Origin: Streptomyces pseudovenezuelae
Lineage (GTDB): Bacteria; Actinomycetota; Actinomycetes; Streptomycetales; Streptomycetaceae
Direction: 5' to 3'
Length of the DNA: 64,000 nucleotides
Assembly (NCBI RefSeq): GCF_001513955.1
Contig: NZ_KQ948148.1
Span: 797,905-861,904 of the forward strand
A model generated the notes under the pieces. It was given only the letters and a program-made list of their open reading frames with translations, had not been told where the DNA came from and did not search any database. The translations under genes and the position numbers were made by a program. Positions 51,203-59,605 of the stretch are shown one piece after another. The first letter of the stretch is position 1; the number at the start of each line of letters is the position of its first letter.

Positions 51203-52306
51203 TCAGTGCGCCCGTTTCATGGCCGCCTCGTGCATACGCTGCTCGGCGATCCGGTCGGCCGCGGCGGCCGGCGGAATCCCGTCCTCCTTCGCACGTGCGA
51301 AGATGGCGAGCGTGGTGTCGTAGATCTTCGAGGCCTTCGCCCGGCACCGCTCGAAGTCGAACCCGTGCAGTTCGTCGGCGACCTGGATGACCCCGCCCGC
51401 GTTCACCACGTAGTCCGGCGCGTAGAGGATCCCGCGGTCGGCGAGGTCCTTCTCGACGCCCGGGTGGGCGAGCTGGTTGTTGGCGGCGCCGCAGACGATC
51501 CGCGCGGTCAGCGCCGGCACGGTGTCGTCGTTCAGGGCCCCGCCGAGCGCGCAGGGGGCGTAGATGTCCAGGCCCTCGGCGCGGATCAGGGTGGCGGTGT
51601 CGGCGACGGCCGTCACGCCCGTCGGATGCGCCGCGAGGATGCGTCCCACCGCCTCCTCGCGCACGTCCGTGATCAGGACCTCGGCGCCCTCGCCGCGCAG
51701 ATGCCCGACCAGGTGGTGCCCGACCTTCCCGACGCCCGCGATGCCGACCTTGCGGCCGGTGAGCGAGGGGTCGCCCCACAGGTGGGCGGCGCTGGCCCGC
51801 ATGCCCTGGTAGACGCCGTAGGCGGTGAGGACGGAGGAGTCGCCGGCGCCGCCGTTCTCGGGCGAGCGGCCGGTCGTCCAGCGGCACTCGCGGGCGACGA
51901 CGTCCATGTCGGCGACATAGGTGCCGACGTCGCACGCGGTCACGTAGCGGCCGCCGAGCGAGGCCACGAAACGGCCGTAGGCGCGGAGCAGTTCCTCGCT
52001 CTTGTCGCGCTCCGGGTCGCCGATGATCACGGCCTTGCCGCCGCCGTGGTCGAGCCCGGCCATGGCGTTCTTGTACGACATCCCGCGCGCGAGGTTCAGC
52101 GCGTCGGCGACGGCCTCCTGCTCGCTCGCGTACGGGTAGAAGCGCGTCCCGCCGAGGGCGGGGCCGAGCGCGGTGGAGTGGAGGGCGATGACGGCCTTGA
52201 GGCCGCTCTTGCGGTCCTGGCAGAGCACGACCTGCTCATGACCGCCCTGGTCCGAGTGGAACAGGGTGTGCAGCACATCGGCAGCGGCGCCGGTTACGTC
52301 GGTCAC
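51203..52306 (-). CDS. vdh: Valine (branched-chain amino acid) dehydrogenase
   Basis: The 367-residue protein has GPALGGTRFYPY, MSYKNAMAGLDHGGGKAVIIGD with Lys79 and catalytic Lys91, and the NAD-binding site VGIAGVGKVGHHLVGHL. CGAANNQLAHP and APDYVVNAGGVIQVADE also fit Leu/Val dehydrogenases. It deaminates valine to 2-oxoisovalerate, feeding branched starter units for fatty acids and polyketides in Streptomyces. GTG start at 52306 with AGGAG 8 nt upstream. Confidence 0.93.
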   Translation of the reverse strand: MTDVTGAAADVLHTLFHSDQGGHEQVVLCQDRKSGLKAVIALHSTALGPALGGTRFYPYASEQEAVADALNLARGMSYKNAMAGLDHGGGKAVIIGDPERDKSEELLRAYGRFVASLGGRYVTACDVGTYVADMDVVARECRWTTGRSPENGGAGDSSVLTAYGVYQGMRASAAHLWGDPSLTGRKVGIAGVGKVGHHLVGHLRGEGAEVLITDVREEAVGRILAAHPTGVTAVADTATLIRAEGLDIYAPCALGGALNDDTVPALTARIVCGAANNQLAHPGVEKDLADRGILYAPDYVVNAGGVIQVADELHGFDFERCRAKASKIYDTTLAIFARAKEDGIPPAAAADRIAEQRMHEAAMKRAH

Positions 52307-52528
52307 TGTGGTGACTCCTGGGTAAATTGCGGCGATGGGGCACAGGTTCCCGTACGGGTGGCGGGGCCTGTGAGCACGAGATTAGGGCCTGTGGCGGCCC
52401 GTAAGCGTGCAGTGCTCAGGATCACCTTCTCGGGAAGCACGGGCGTGCGACGATTTGCATAGTTTTCCCGCGCGTTTGTGTGCGGGTTTCGCAGGTTTTC
52501 CCGGCAGGCGGCGGGGGAGAGAGCAGGC

Positions 52529-53371
52529 GTGCCCAAGGTGTCCTCGGTGATCGTCCCGTACGCGACCTATCTGCGCGTGTACGAACCGCTGGCCGCCTTC
52601 CCCGAGCCCGAGCGCGGCCACTGGGCGCGCTACGCCCGCCGCCCGGACCGTCCCTCGTACCAGGACGAGCTGCGCCGCTCCCTGGCCGACCTGCTGCCCA
52701 CCCCGCCCGTCCCGGTGCCGGTGCACGAGAGCAGCGACGCCTTCGTGCTCGATGTGGACGGCGTGGTGTGCGTGTGCCCGTGGCGCACCCGGCTGCGCGG
52801 CTGGCTGGCCCTGGAGGAGCTCGGCGAGGAGTTGCCGGGACCGGTCCTGGACGCGGTGCTGCCCGAGGTCGTACGCCGCCAGACCGCCCAGGACTACGAG
52901 CGCTGGCTGGCGCGCAACCCGGACGCCCGGCCCTGGATCCGCACCGCGACCTGGCAGGTGCCGCTGAACTGGTTCGTGCTCGTCTCCGACGAGGAGCGGC
53001 GCTTCGACAAGGGCTCCGGCGAGATCCCGCCGATGCTGCGCTACCGCACGCCCATGGTGGAGGCCCGGCGGCGGGTGGCGCGGGCTCTGCGGGCCCTCAA
53101 GGACGCCGTCGACGAAGGTCCGCTCATCGACGGCCTGATCGATGTGGGGCGCTGGCTGGAGGAGTTCCACCCGCGCTCGCTGGTCGAGCTCGACTACGGC
53201 GGTCTGGTGCATGTGCTCCCGCCGGGCGAGCTGGAGGACGACCACTCGGCGGCCGACGTGGCCGAGGGCATCGAGGCGCTCCGGCACGGTGACGGTGCGA
53301 CGGCGGGCGAGGCCTACGGGCGGCTCGTGGAGCGCTGGCGGGCCGTCAGGGACCGTCGCTCGGCGAACTGA
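52529..53371 (+). CDS. Conserved hypothetical protein, 280 residues
   Basis: It starts VPKVSSVIVPYATYLRVYEPLAAFPEPERGHWARYARRP and has DAFVLDVDGVVCVCPWRTRLRGWLALEELGEELPGPVLDAVLPEVVRRQTAQDYERWLARNPDARPWIRTATWQVPLNWFVLVSDEER. No known domain is recognised and there is no signal peptide or membrane helix. GTG at 52529 follows GGGGGAGAG. It lies between vdh (divergent) and bldC, a position I recall as occupied by a conserved hypothetical gene in S. coelicolor. Confidence 0.8.
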   Translation: MPKVSSVIVPYATYLRVYEPLAAFPEPERGHWARYARRPDRPSYQDELRRSLADLLPTPPVPVPVHESSDAFVLDVDGVVCVCPWRTRLRGWLALEELGEELPGPVLDAVLPEVVRRQTAQDYERWLARNPDARPWIRTATWQVPLNWFVLVSDEERRFDKGSGEIPPMLRYRTPMVEARRRVARALRALKDAVDEGPLIDGLIDVGRWLEEFHPRSLVELDYGGLVHVLPPGELEDDHSAADVAEGIEALRHGDGATAGEAYGRLVERWRAVRDRRSAN

Positions 53372-53887
53372 ATGTGCCCCATGTCACGAACAGGCGTTTG
53401 ACCTGACGCCCGTTTTGGGGTTTCGTCCTCGCTCAAGGTGTTCAACTTCCCCTGAAGTCTCACCGACAAGGGACGTAGGTCCCGATCCGGGTCGTACACC
53501 TCACGGAGTGTCAAGCGTGACGGACCGCACGTACCCGGCTCTTGCATCTCTTGCCCCTCCTCATGCCAAAATAGGACAAGGGGCCCGGGGGAGGTTCCGC
53601 TTTGGGGGGTCTGGTGACTCCTGATCGCCTGTGTGACTGATCGTCACAGAGGCGTGACTGTCCGCTATGGCATGGTCCATCGGCTTCCGTCGCCGATGAA
53701 CACCTGGGGGGCAATTCCATCGGTTTGGCCGACGCGGCTGGACAGATGGTGTAGTTGTAGTGCCGAGGACAAGCCGTTCGTCCTATAACCGACTCGACCC
53801 GCATCCGCCATTTCGGGCAACGCGGGTCAAGGTGCAGAATTTAGAGGAAAGAACCGAGAACGATCGGTTCTCCCGAGGAGGCCGCTC
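53372..53887. other. Long upstream region of bldC
   Basis: 516 bp with no gene that I can support. TGTGAC-TGATC-GTCACA (53632-53648) is a 17-bp palindrome. GGCTGGACAGATGGTGTAGTTG (near 53739) could hold a -10 box. G/T-rich runs occur at 53581-53610. Long control regions are usual for developmental genes. Confidence 0.5.
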
Positions 53888-54094
53888 ATGACCGCTCGCA
53901 CCCCTGATGCCGAGCCGCTGCTGACCCCGGCTGAGGTCGCCACGATGTTCCGCGTGGACCCGAAGACGGTGACGCGGTGGGCGAAGGCCGGCAAGCTCAC
54001 GTCGATCCGCACGCTCGGCGGGCACCGCCGTTACCGCGAGGCTGAGGTCCGCGCTCTGCTCGCGGGTATCCCGCAGCAGCGCAGCGAGGCCTGA
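53888..54094 (+). CDS. bldC: Developmental regulator BldC
   Basis: The 68-residue protein is a single MerR-like winged HTH: LLTPAEVATMFRVDPKTVTRWAKAGKLTSIRTLGGHRRYREAEVRALLAG. Length and sequence match my memory of BldC exactly in type. It binds DNA head-to-tail on direct repeats and delays the onset of differentiation while linking to antibiotic production. ATG at 53888 has GAGGAGG upstream. Monocistronic: a textbook terminator follows. Confidence 0.96.
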   Translation: MTARTPDAEPLLTPAEVATMFRVDPKTVTRWAKAGKLTSIRTLGGHRRYREAEVRALLAGIPQQRSEA

Positions 54095-54208
54095 ACAACT
54101 GAATAACCGGACAAACCGGCTCGCCCCCCAGCTGGCCGCAGCGTCCGAACACTGGCTCCAAGCGACGCGGGTCCTGCCCCAACAGGGCCCATTCTCCACC
54201 CCGTCGTC

Positions 54209-54248
54209 GATCGCGCTGGACTCCGCCGAGTCCAGCGCGATCTTTTTT
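54209..54248 (+). terminator. Terminator of bldC
   Basis: A perfect 15-bp stem GATCGCGCTGGACTC / GAGTCCAGCGCGATC with loop CGCC and six T after it, the only classic U-tract hairpin of the window. Confidence 0.93.
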
Positions 54249-54354
54249 GTGCGCGGACTGTGGGTGGCCGGCGAGCCTGTGAGCGGGCTTGTCGGAGTCT
54301 GGGGAGGGGTGTCGGATCTCCTGTGAGGCTGTCCCGGGTCAGGTGCGATCGAGA

Positions 54355-54402
54355 GTGCAATTGCACATATTAAATTGACCTGTTGTAGGACAGGGGTAAG
54401 TT
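54355..54402 (+). promoter_or_regulatory. Predicted promoter with adjacent palindrome, no gene assigned
   Basis: TTGACC (54375-54380), 16 nt, TAAGTT (54397-54402) is a good vegetative promoter. The perfect palindrome GTGCAATTGCAC (54355-54366) sits just upstream, and the surrounding DNA is AT-rich. No plus-strand gene follows; the next gene (54485-54676) is on the minus strand. Confidence 0.45.
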
Positions 54403-54484
54403 CCACGGTTTCAAAAACTCACGCGGTGACTCCCGTCACATGCCAGAGTCCTTGTTGCCGTCGGGCCCGGTGCGCTAAAGGGCG

Positions 54485-54676
54485 TTATGCCGGGGAAGGG
54501 CTCTCGTCCTCCACCGACTCCTGAAGGGCCGGGTCGGCCGTCGGGCCCGAGTCCATCGCCAGCCGCAGCAGGCGGTGGCAGATCGGGCAGTGGTGGGTCA
54601 GATGCCGATACGACGACGCGGCCGACAGATGCGCGCGGAGCAGCGCCCGCGTCTCGTGCCTGACCGTTGCCGCCAT
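54485..54676 (-). CDS. DUF6274 family protein, 63 residues
   Basis: It reads MAATVRHETRALLRAHLSAASSYRHLTHHCPICHRLLRLAMDSG and continues with an acidic tail. CPIC with nearby His residues (HLTHHCPICH) could bind a metal. I recall it as DUF6274, a small streptomycete family of unknown role. ATG at 54676 has GGAGGTGG upstream, better than longer versions. Confidence 0.75.
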   Translation of the reverse strand: MAATVRHETRALLRAHLSAASSYRHLTHHCPICHRLLRLAMDSGPTADPALQESVEDESPSPA

Positions 54677-54813
54677 CCGCCACCTCCGGGCTCCGCTGGA
54701 ACGGGGGCCTGGTTTCTGGGTACCCGTGCTTTGAGACGCCGTCAAGATGGCGTGGTGCTCCGTAGGGCCGTGGAACGCCCGCTGTGCCGCACCCGGCGCT
54801 GCTGCGGCCGTTC

Positions 54814-54887
54814 TGGGGGCTGCCGCCCCCCAGCTCCCCGCTTCGGCCCTGAAGGGGCCTCGTCCTCAAACGCCGGACGGGCTGGGA
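54814..54887. repeat. Second type of Streptomyces intergenic repeat
   Basis: The segment from TGGGGGCTGCCGCCCCCCAG through CGGCCCTGAAGGGGCC to CCTCAAACGCCGGACGGGCTG contains two small hairpins. I recall this sequence as common between genes in Streptomyces. Only one copy lies in this window. It occupies most of the gap 54677-54915. Confidence 0.55.
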
Positions 54888-54915
54888 TACCGGAACCGGC
54901 GCCCGCACATGAAGA

Positions 54916-54947
54916 AGGCCCGCACCCCGTTGCGGGGATGCGGGCCT
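54916..54947 (-). terminator. Terminator of tRNA-Asp copy 1
   Basis: AGGCCCGCACCCCG pairs with CGGGGATGCGGGCCT with a small mismatch/bulge, 12 bp past the tRNA gene on the minus strand. Confidence 0.75.
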
Positions 54948-54959
54948 CACTCCTTGATG

Positions 54960-55034
54960 CGGTCCTGACGGGATTTGAACCCGCGGCCTCCACCTTGACA
55001 GGGTGGCGAGCACTCCAAACTGCTCCACAGGACC
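54960..55034 (-). tRNA. tRNA-Asp (anticodon GTC), copy 1
   Basis: Acceptor arms GGTCCTG / CAGGACC; anticodon arm CCACC-CTGTCAA-GGTGG gives GTC. It is identical to the copy at 59308-59382; the shared direct repeat is 77 bp (54959-55035). Confidence 0.95.
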
Positions 55035-55128
55035 AGGTTTTGCGGCGCTTACTGGTGCGTTGCGCTGCGAGAAGGACTGTACAGGAGCTGGCGGGTCCTG
55101 GTCGAACTCACCCTGTGTGCAGGTGTCG

Positions 55129-58100
55129 TCACGGAGCCAGTGCGTCGATCGCCTTCACGATCCGCTTGTCGGAGACCGGGTACGCCGTGCCGAGCGCGTG
55201 GGCGAAATAGCTGACCCTGAGCTCCTCGATCATCCAGCGGACGTCCAGGACCTGCTGGGGCACGGGCCGCCCCTGGGGGAGTTGCTCCAGGAGCCAGGCG
55301 TACTCGTCCTGCATCTCGTGGACCTTCTCCATACGGGTCGTGTCCCGCTGGACGTTCGTCGCCATCTGCTGGAGACGCCGGTCCGCCGCGACCAGGTAGC
55401 GCATCAGGTCGGGCAGGCGGCGCAGGCCCGTCTCGGTCACGAAACCCGGCTTCACGAGCGCGTCCAACTGCTTGCGCACGTCCGTCAGGTTCGCCAGCAG
55501 CACGGGGCTCCGTACGGCCTTCAGGCGCCGTTCGCACGCCTGCCAGGCGGCGAGCACCTGCTGCACCTGACCGACCGTACGGACCGTCGTGTCGACGATC
55601 TCGGCGCGCACCTTGTCGAACAGCTTCCGGTACGACTCCTCGTCCCAGGCCGGCCCCCCGAAGTCCCCGATCAGCTTGTCCGCGGCCGCCGTGGCGCAGT
55701 CCTCGAACAGTGCCTGGATCGAGCCGTGCGGGTTCGCCGACAGGGCCAGCTTCTGGGGGTTCGTCAGCTTCTCGGAGGCGAACTTCGCCGGGTTCACCGC
55801 GATGTTGCGCACGATCAGCCGTCGCGTGCCCTTCCACATCGCCTCGGCCTGCTCGGCCTCGGTGTCGAAGAGGCGCACCGAGACCGTGTCGCCGTCGTCG
55901 ACCAGGGCCGGGTAGGCCTTGACCGGCTGGCCGGCCCGACGGGTCTCGAAGACCCGGGTGAGCGTGCCGATCGTCCAGTCGGTCAGGCCGCCCCGCTCCA
56001 GGGACTCCCCGCCCTCGCGGGACGCGGTCGCGGCCGCCGCCTGCGAGAGGGCCTGGCGTGCCTTCGGCCTCAGCTTGAGGCGCAGCGCCTCCAGGTCCTT
56101 GTCCTCGGCCAGGTTGCGCCGCCGCTCGTCGACGATCCGGAAGGTGATCCGCAGATGGTCCGGGATCCGCGACTGGTCGAAGTCCTCGGCGTCGAAGGGA
56201 ACCCCGACCATGCGCTTGAGCTCGCGGGCCAAGGTGGTCGTCAAGGGCTCCTGCAACGGGACGGCCGTGTCCAGGAAGCGCTTCGCGAAGTTCGGTGCCG
56301 GTACGTAGTTGCGGCGGATCGGCTTGGGGAGGGAACGGATCAGCTCCGTCACCAGCTCCTCCCTCAGGCCCGGGATCTGCCAGTCGAAGCCCTCGTCCCT
56401 GACCTGGTTCAGGACCTGGAGCGGGATGTGGACCGTCACACCGTCCGCGTCCGCGCCCGGCTCGAACTGGTACGTCACCCGGAACTTCAGGGGGCCCTGC
56501 CGCCAGGAGTCGGGATAGTCGGCCTTGGTGACCGCCTCCGCCGACTCCCGGATGAGCATCTCCCGCTCGAAGTCCAGGAACTCCGGCTCCTCGTGCCGCT
56601 TCCGCTTCCACCACGAGTCGAAGTGCGCCCCGGACACGACGTGTTCGGGCACCCGCCGGTCGTAGAAGTCGAAGAGGGTGTCGTCGTCGACCACGATGTC
56701 CCGGCGCCGGGCCCGGTGCTCCAACTCCTCCACCTCGCTGAGGAGTCGGCGGTTGTCGGCGAAGAACTTGTGGTGGGTGCGCCAGTCGCCCTCGACCAGG
56801 GCGTTGCGGATGAAAAGCTCGCGGGAGGACTCCGGGTCGATCCGGCCGTAGTTCACCTTCCGCTGGGCAACGATCGGCACGCCGTACAGCGTGACCTTCT
56901 CGAAGGCCATCACCGCGGCCTGGTCCTTCTCCCAGTGCGGTTCGGAGTACGTCCGCTTCAGCAGGTGTTCGGCCAGGGGCTCGACCCACTCCGGCTCGAT
57001 CTTCGCGTTGACCCGGGCCCACAGGCGGGAGGTCTCCACCAGCTCCGCCGACATCACGAAACGCGGCTGCTTCTTGAAGAGCGCCGAGCCCGGGAAGATC
57101 GCGAACTTGGCGCTGCGGGCGCCCAGGTACTCGTTCTTGTTGCCGTCCTTCACGTCCTTCATCCCGATGTGGGAGAGAAGCCCGGCGAGGAGGGAGACGT
57201 GGACGGACTGGTCGGGCGCGTCGTCCTCGTTGAGGTGGATGCCCATCTGCCTGGCGACGGTCCGCAACTGCGTGTAGATGTCCTGCCATTCGCGGATGCG
57301 CAGGAAGTTGAGGTACTCCTGCTTGCACATCCGGCGGAAGGACGACGAGCCGCGCTCCTTCTGCTGCTCGCGGACATAGCGCCACAGATTCAGATAGGCG
57401 AGGAAGTCGCTGGTCTCGTCCTTGAAGCGGGCGTGCTGCTGGTCGGCCTGGGTCTGCTTGTCGGCCGGCCGCTCGCGCGGGTCCTGGATGGACAGCGCGG
57501 CGGCTATGACCATGACCTCGCGGACACAGCCGTTCTTGTCGGCCTCCAGGACCATGCGCGCCAGACGCGGGTCGACGGGCAGCTGGGCGAGCTTGCGGCC
57601 GGTGTCGGTGAGCCGCTTGCGTACGTCCTTCTGCGCCGGGTCCAACGCGCCCAGTTCCTGCAGGAGTTGGACGCCGTCGCGGATGTTGCGGTGGTCCGGC
57701 GGGTCGATGAAGGGGAACTTCTCGATGTCGCCGAGGCCGGCCGCGGTCATCTGCAGGATGACGGAGGCGAGGTTCGTCCGCAGGATCTCGGCGTCCGTGA
57801 ACTCCGGGCGCGCGTCGAAGTCCTCTTCGCTGTACAGGCGGATGCAGATGCCGTCGGAGGTACGGCCGCAGCGGCCCTTGCGCTGGTTGGCGCTGGCCTG
57901 CGAGACCGGCTCGATGGGCAGCCGCTGGACCTTGGTGCGGTGGCTGTAGCGGGAGATCCGGGCGAAGCCGGGGTCGATGACGTACTTGATGCCCGGGACG
58001 GTGAGGGAGGTCTCGGCCACGTTGGTCGCCAGAACGATCCTGCGCCCGGTGTGCGGCTGGAACACGCGGTGCTGCTCGGCGTGCGAGAGCCGGGCGTACA

Positions 58101-59088
58101 GGGGCAGGACCTCGGTGAAGCGGTAGTTCTTCTTCACCAGCGCGTCCGCCGTGTCCCGGATCTCCCGCTCGCCGGAGAGGAAGACCAGGATGTCGCCCTT
58201 GCCCTCGCCCTGGAGCTCCTCCACCGCGTCGCAGATCGCGGTGATCTGGTCGCGGTCGGAGTCGTCCGAGTCGTCCTCCAGCAGGGGCCGGTACCGCACC
58301 TCCACCGGGTACGTACGGCCGCTGACCTCGACGATCGGTGCGTCGCCGAAGTGCCGGGAGAACCGCTCGGGGTCGATGGTCGCCGAGGTGATGACGACCT
58401 TGAGGTCGGGACGCTTCGGCAGCAGCTGGGCCAGGTACCCGAGCAGGAAGTCGATGTTGAGGGACCGCTCGTGGGCCTCGTCGATGATGATCGTGTCGTA
58501 GGCGCGCAGCTCGCGGTCGGTCTGGATCTCGGCGAGCAGGATGCCGTCCGTCATCAGCTTCACGAAGGTCGCGTCCTGGTTCACCTGGTCGGTGAACCTG
58601 ACCTTCCAGCCGACGGCCTCGCCGAGCGGGGTGTCCAGCTCCTCGGCGACCCGCTCGGCGACCGTGCGGGCGGCGATCCGGCGGGGCTGGGTGTGCCCGA
58701 TCATGCCCTTGACGCCACGGCCGAGCTCCAGGCAGATCTTCGGGATCTGGGTGGTCTTGCCGGACCCGGTCTCACCCGCCACGATCACGACCTGGTGATC
58801 ACGGATGGCGGCCGCGATGTCGTCCTTCTTCTGGCTGACCGGAAGCTGTTCGGGATACGACACCGCGGGCACGCGGGCGCGGCGCGCACCCACGCGCTCC
58901 TCGCCCTTGCCGACCTCGGTCTCGATCTCGGCGAGCACGGCGGCCCGCGCCTCCGGCTTGCGGATCTTGCGCGCGCCTTCGAGCCTGCGCCCGAGCCGGT
59001 GCGCGTCACGCAGGGACAGCTCGGTCAGGCGGGCGGCGAGTTCCCCGAAGGCGGGGGAGCCGGGGGCGGGGGCAGGGTGCGTAGACAT
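55129..59088 (-). CDS. hrpA: DEAH-box ATP-dependent RNA helicase HrpA
   Basis: The 1319-residue protein has Walker A GETGSGKTT (105-113), TQPRRIAA (motif Ia), DEAH at 203-206, SATID (motif III), TNVAETSLTVPGI (motif V) and QRKGRCGRTSDG (motif VI). The HA2/OB region and the long DUF3418 C-terminal part follow. HrpA unwinds RNA and is linked in E. coli to rescue of stalled ribosomes and mRNA processing. The length matches the long bacterial family. The gene lies alone between two identical tRNA-Asp genes on the same strand. Confidence 0.95.
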   Translation of the reverse strand: MSTHPAPAPGSPAFGELAARLTELSLRDAHRLGRRLEGARKIRKPEARAAVLAEIETEVGKGEERVGARRARVPAVSYPEQLPVSQKKDDIAAAIRDHQVVIVAGETGSGKTTQIPKICLELGRGVKGMIGHTQPRRIAARTVAERVAEELDTPLGEAVGWKVRFTDQVNQDATFVKLMTDGILLAEIQTDRELRAYDTIIIDEAHERSLNIDFLLGYLAQLLPKRPDLKVVITSATIDPERFSRHFGDAPIVEVSGRTYPVEVRYRPLLEDDSDDSDRDQITAICDAVEELQGEGKGDILVFLSGEREIRDTADALVKKNYRFTEVLPLYARLSHAEQHRVFQPHTGRRIVLATNVAETSLTVPGIKYVIDPGFARISRYSHRTKVQRLPIEPVSQASANQRKGRCGRTSDGICIRLYSEEDFDARPEFTDAEILRTNLASVILQMTAAGLGDIEKFPFIDPPDHRNIRDGVQLLQELGALDPAQKDVRKRLTDTGRKLAQLPVDPRLARMVLEADKNGCVREVMVIAAALSIQDPRERPADKQTQADQQHARFKDETSDFLAYLNLWRYVREQQKERGSSSFRRMCKQEYLNFLRIREWQDIYTQLRTVARQMGIHLNEDDAPDQSVHVSLLAGLLSHIGMKDVKDGNKNEYLGARSAKFAIFPGSALFKKQPRFVMSAELVETSRLWARVNAKIEPEWVEPLAEHLLKRTYSEPHWEKDQAAVMAFEKVTLYGVPIVAQRKVNYGRIDPESSRELFIRNALVEGDWRTHHKFFADNRRLLSEVEELEHRARRRDIVVDDDTLFDFYDRRVPEHVVSGAHFDSWWKRKRHEEPEFLDFEREMLIRESAEAVTKADYPDSWRQGPLKFRVTYQFEPGADADGVTVHIPLQVLNQVRDEGFDWQIPGLREELVTELIRSLPKPIRRNYVPAPNFAKRFLDTAVPLQEPLTTTLARELKRMVGVPFDAEDFDQSRIPDHLRITFRIVDERRRNLAEDKDLEALRLKLRPKARQALSQAAAATASREGGESLERGGLTDWTIGTLTRVFETRRAGQPVKAYPALVDDGDTVSVRLFDTEAEQAEAMWKGTRRLIVRNIAVNPAKFASEKLTNPQKLALSANPHGSIQALFEDCATAAADKLIGDFGGPAWDEESYRKLFDKVRAEIVDTTVRTVGQVQQVLAAWQACERRLKAVRSPVLLANLTDVRKQLDALVKPGFVTETGLRRLPDLMRYLVAADRRLQQMATNVQRDTTRMEKVHEMQDEYAWLLEQLPQGRPVPQQVLDVRWMIEELRVSYFAHALGTAYPVSDKRIVKAIDALAP

Positions 59089-59177
59089 ACGCGGTCCAGG
59101 ATCTCATCCCGGCGAAAATAGTGGCGAACGGTTTTGTCGGCCGCCGTGGGCCCACCGGTCGCACGGCACATACAACA

Positions 59178-59203
59178 AGACCCCGATCCGGGGATCGGGG
59201 TCT
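59178..59203 (-). terminator. Terminator of the tRNA-Asp/tRNA-Phe unit
   Basis: AGACCCCGATCC / GGATCGGGGTCT is a perfect 12-bp stem with a 2-nt loop, directly after tRNA-Phe on the minus strand. Confidence 0.8.
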
Positions 59204-59209
59204 GTGCTG

Positions 59210-59283
59210 TGGCTGGGGCCGGGGTCGAACCGGCGACCTACCGCTTTTCAGGCGGTCGCTCGTACCAACTGAGCTACCCAGCC
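59210..59283 (-). tRNA. tRNA-Phe (anticodon GAA)
   Basis: Acceptor arms GGCTGGG / CCCAGCC; anticodon arm ACCGC-CTGAAAA-GCGGT gives GAA. It is 24 bp downstream of tRNA-Asp copy 2, likely one transcript. Confidence 0.95.
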
Positions 59284-59307
59284 GCGAGGCTTCCGGGGAA
59301 ACCTCAG

Positions 59308-59382
59308 CGGTCCTGACGGGATTTGAACCCGCGGCCTCCACCTTGACAGGGTGGCGAGCACTCCAAACTGCTCCACAGGACC
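59308..59382 (-). tRNA. tRNA-Asp (anticodon GTC), copy 2
   Basis: The same sequence as copy 1 at 54960-55034. It is the last core gene before the accessory block that begins at about 59.6 kb. Confidence 0.95.
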
Positions 59383-59605
59383 AAGCTTTGCCTTGGACAG
59401 TTTCGCACACCTGAGAGGGGGCTACCAAAATGGTTTTTCCCGTGTTTCCGGCGGCGTTATGTCGCTGGATCAGCGTAGCAGATCTGGGGACTGGGTCTGC
59501 ACCAGCGATCTTGGAGCCGGCTGTGCCCGGCAGGCCTCACACCCCGCGTGACTTGCTGCGGAGAAGCCCGTGTGAGCGGGGCCGGTGGCCGGTTAGGATC
59601 CCGTA

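Noticed and set aside
53632..53648. A CRP site before bldC
   Set aside because: TGTGA and TCACA are separated by 7 nt instead of 6, so I list it only as a palindrome of unknown binder.
55003..59121. A 1372-codon plus-strand frame antisense to hrpA
   Set aside because: hrpA helicase motifs are complete on the other strand; the plus frame even runs through a tRNA gene.
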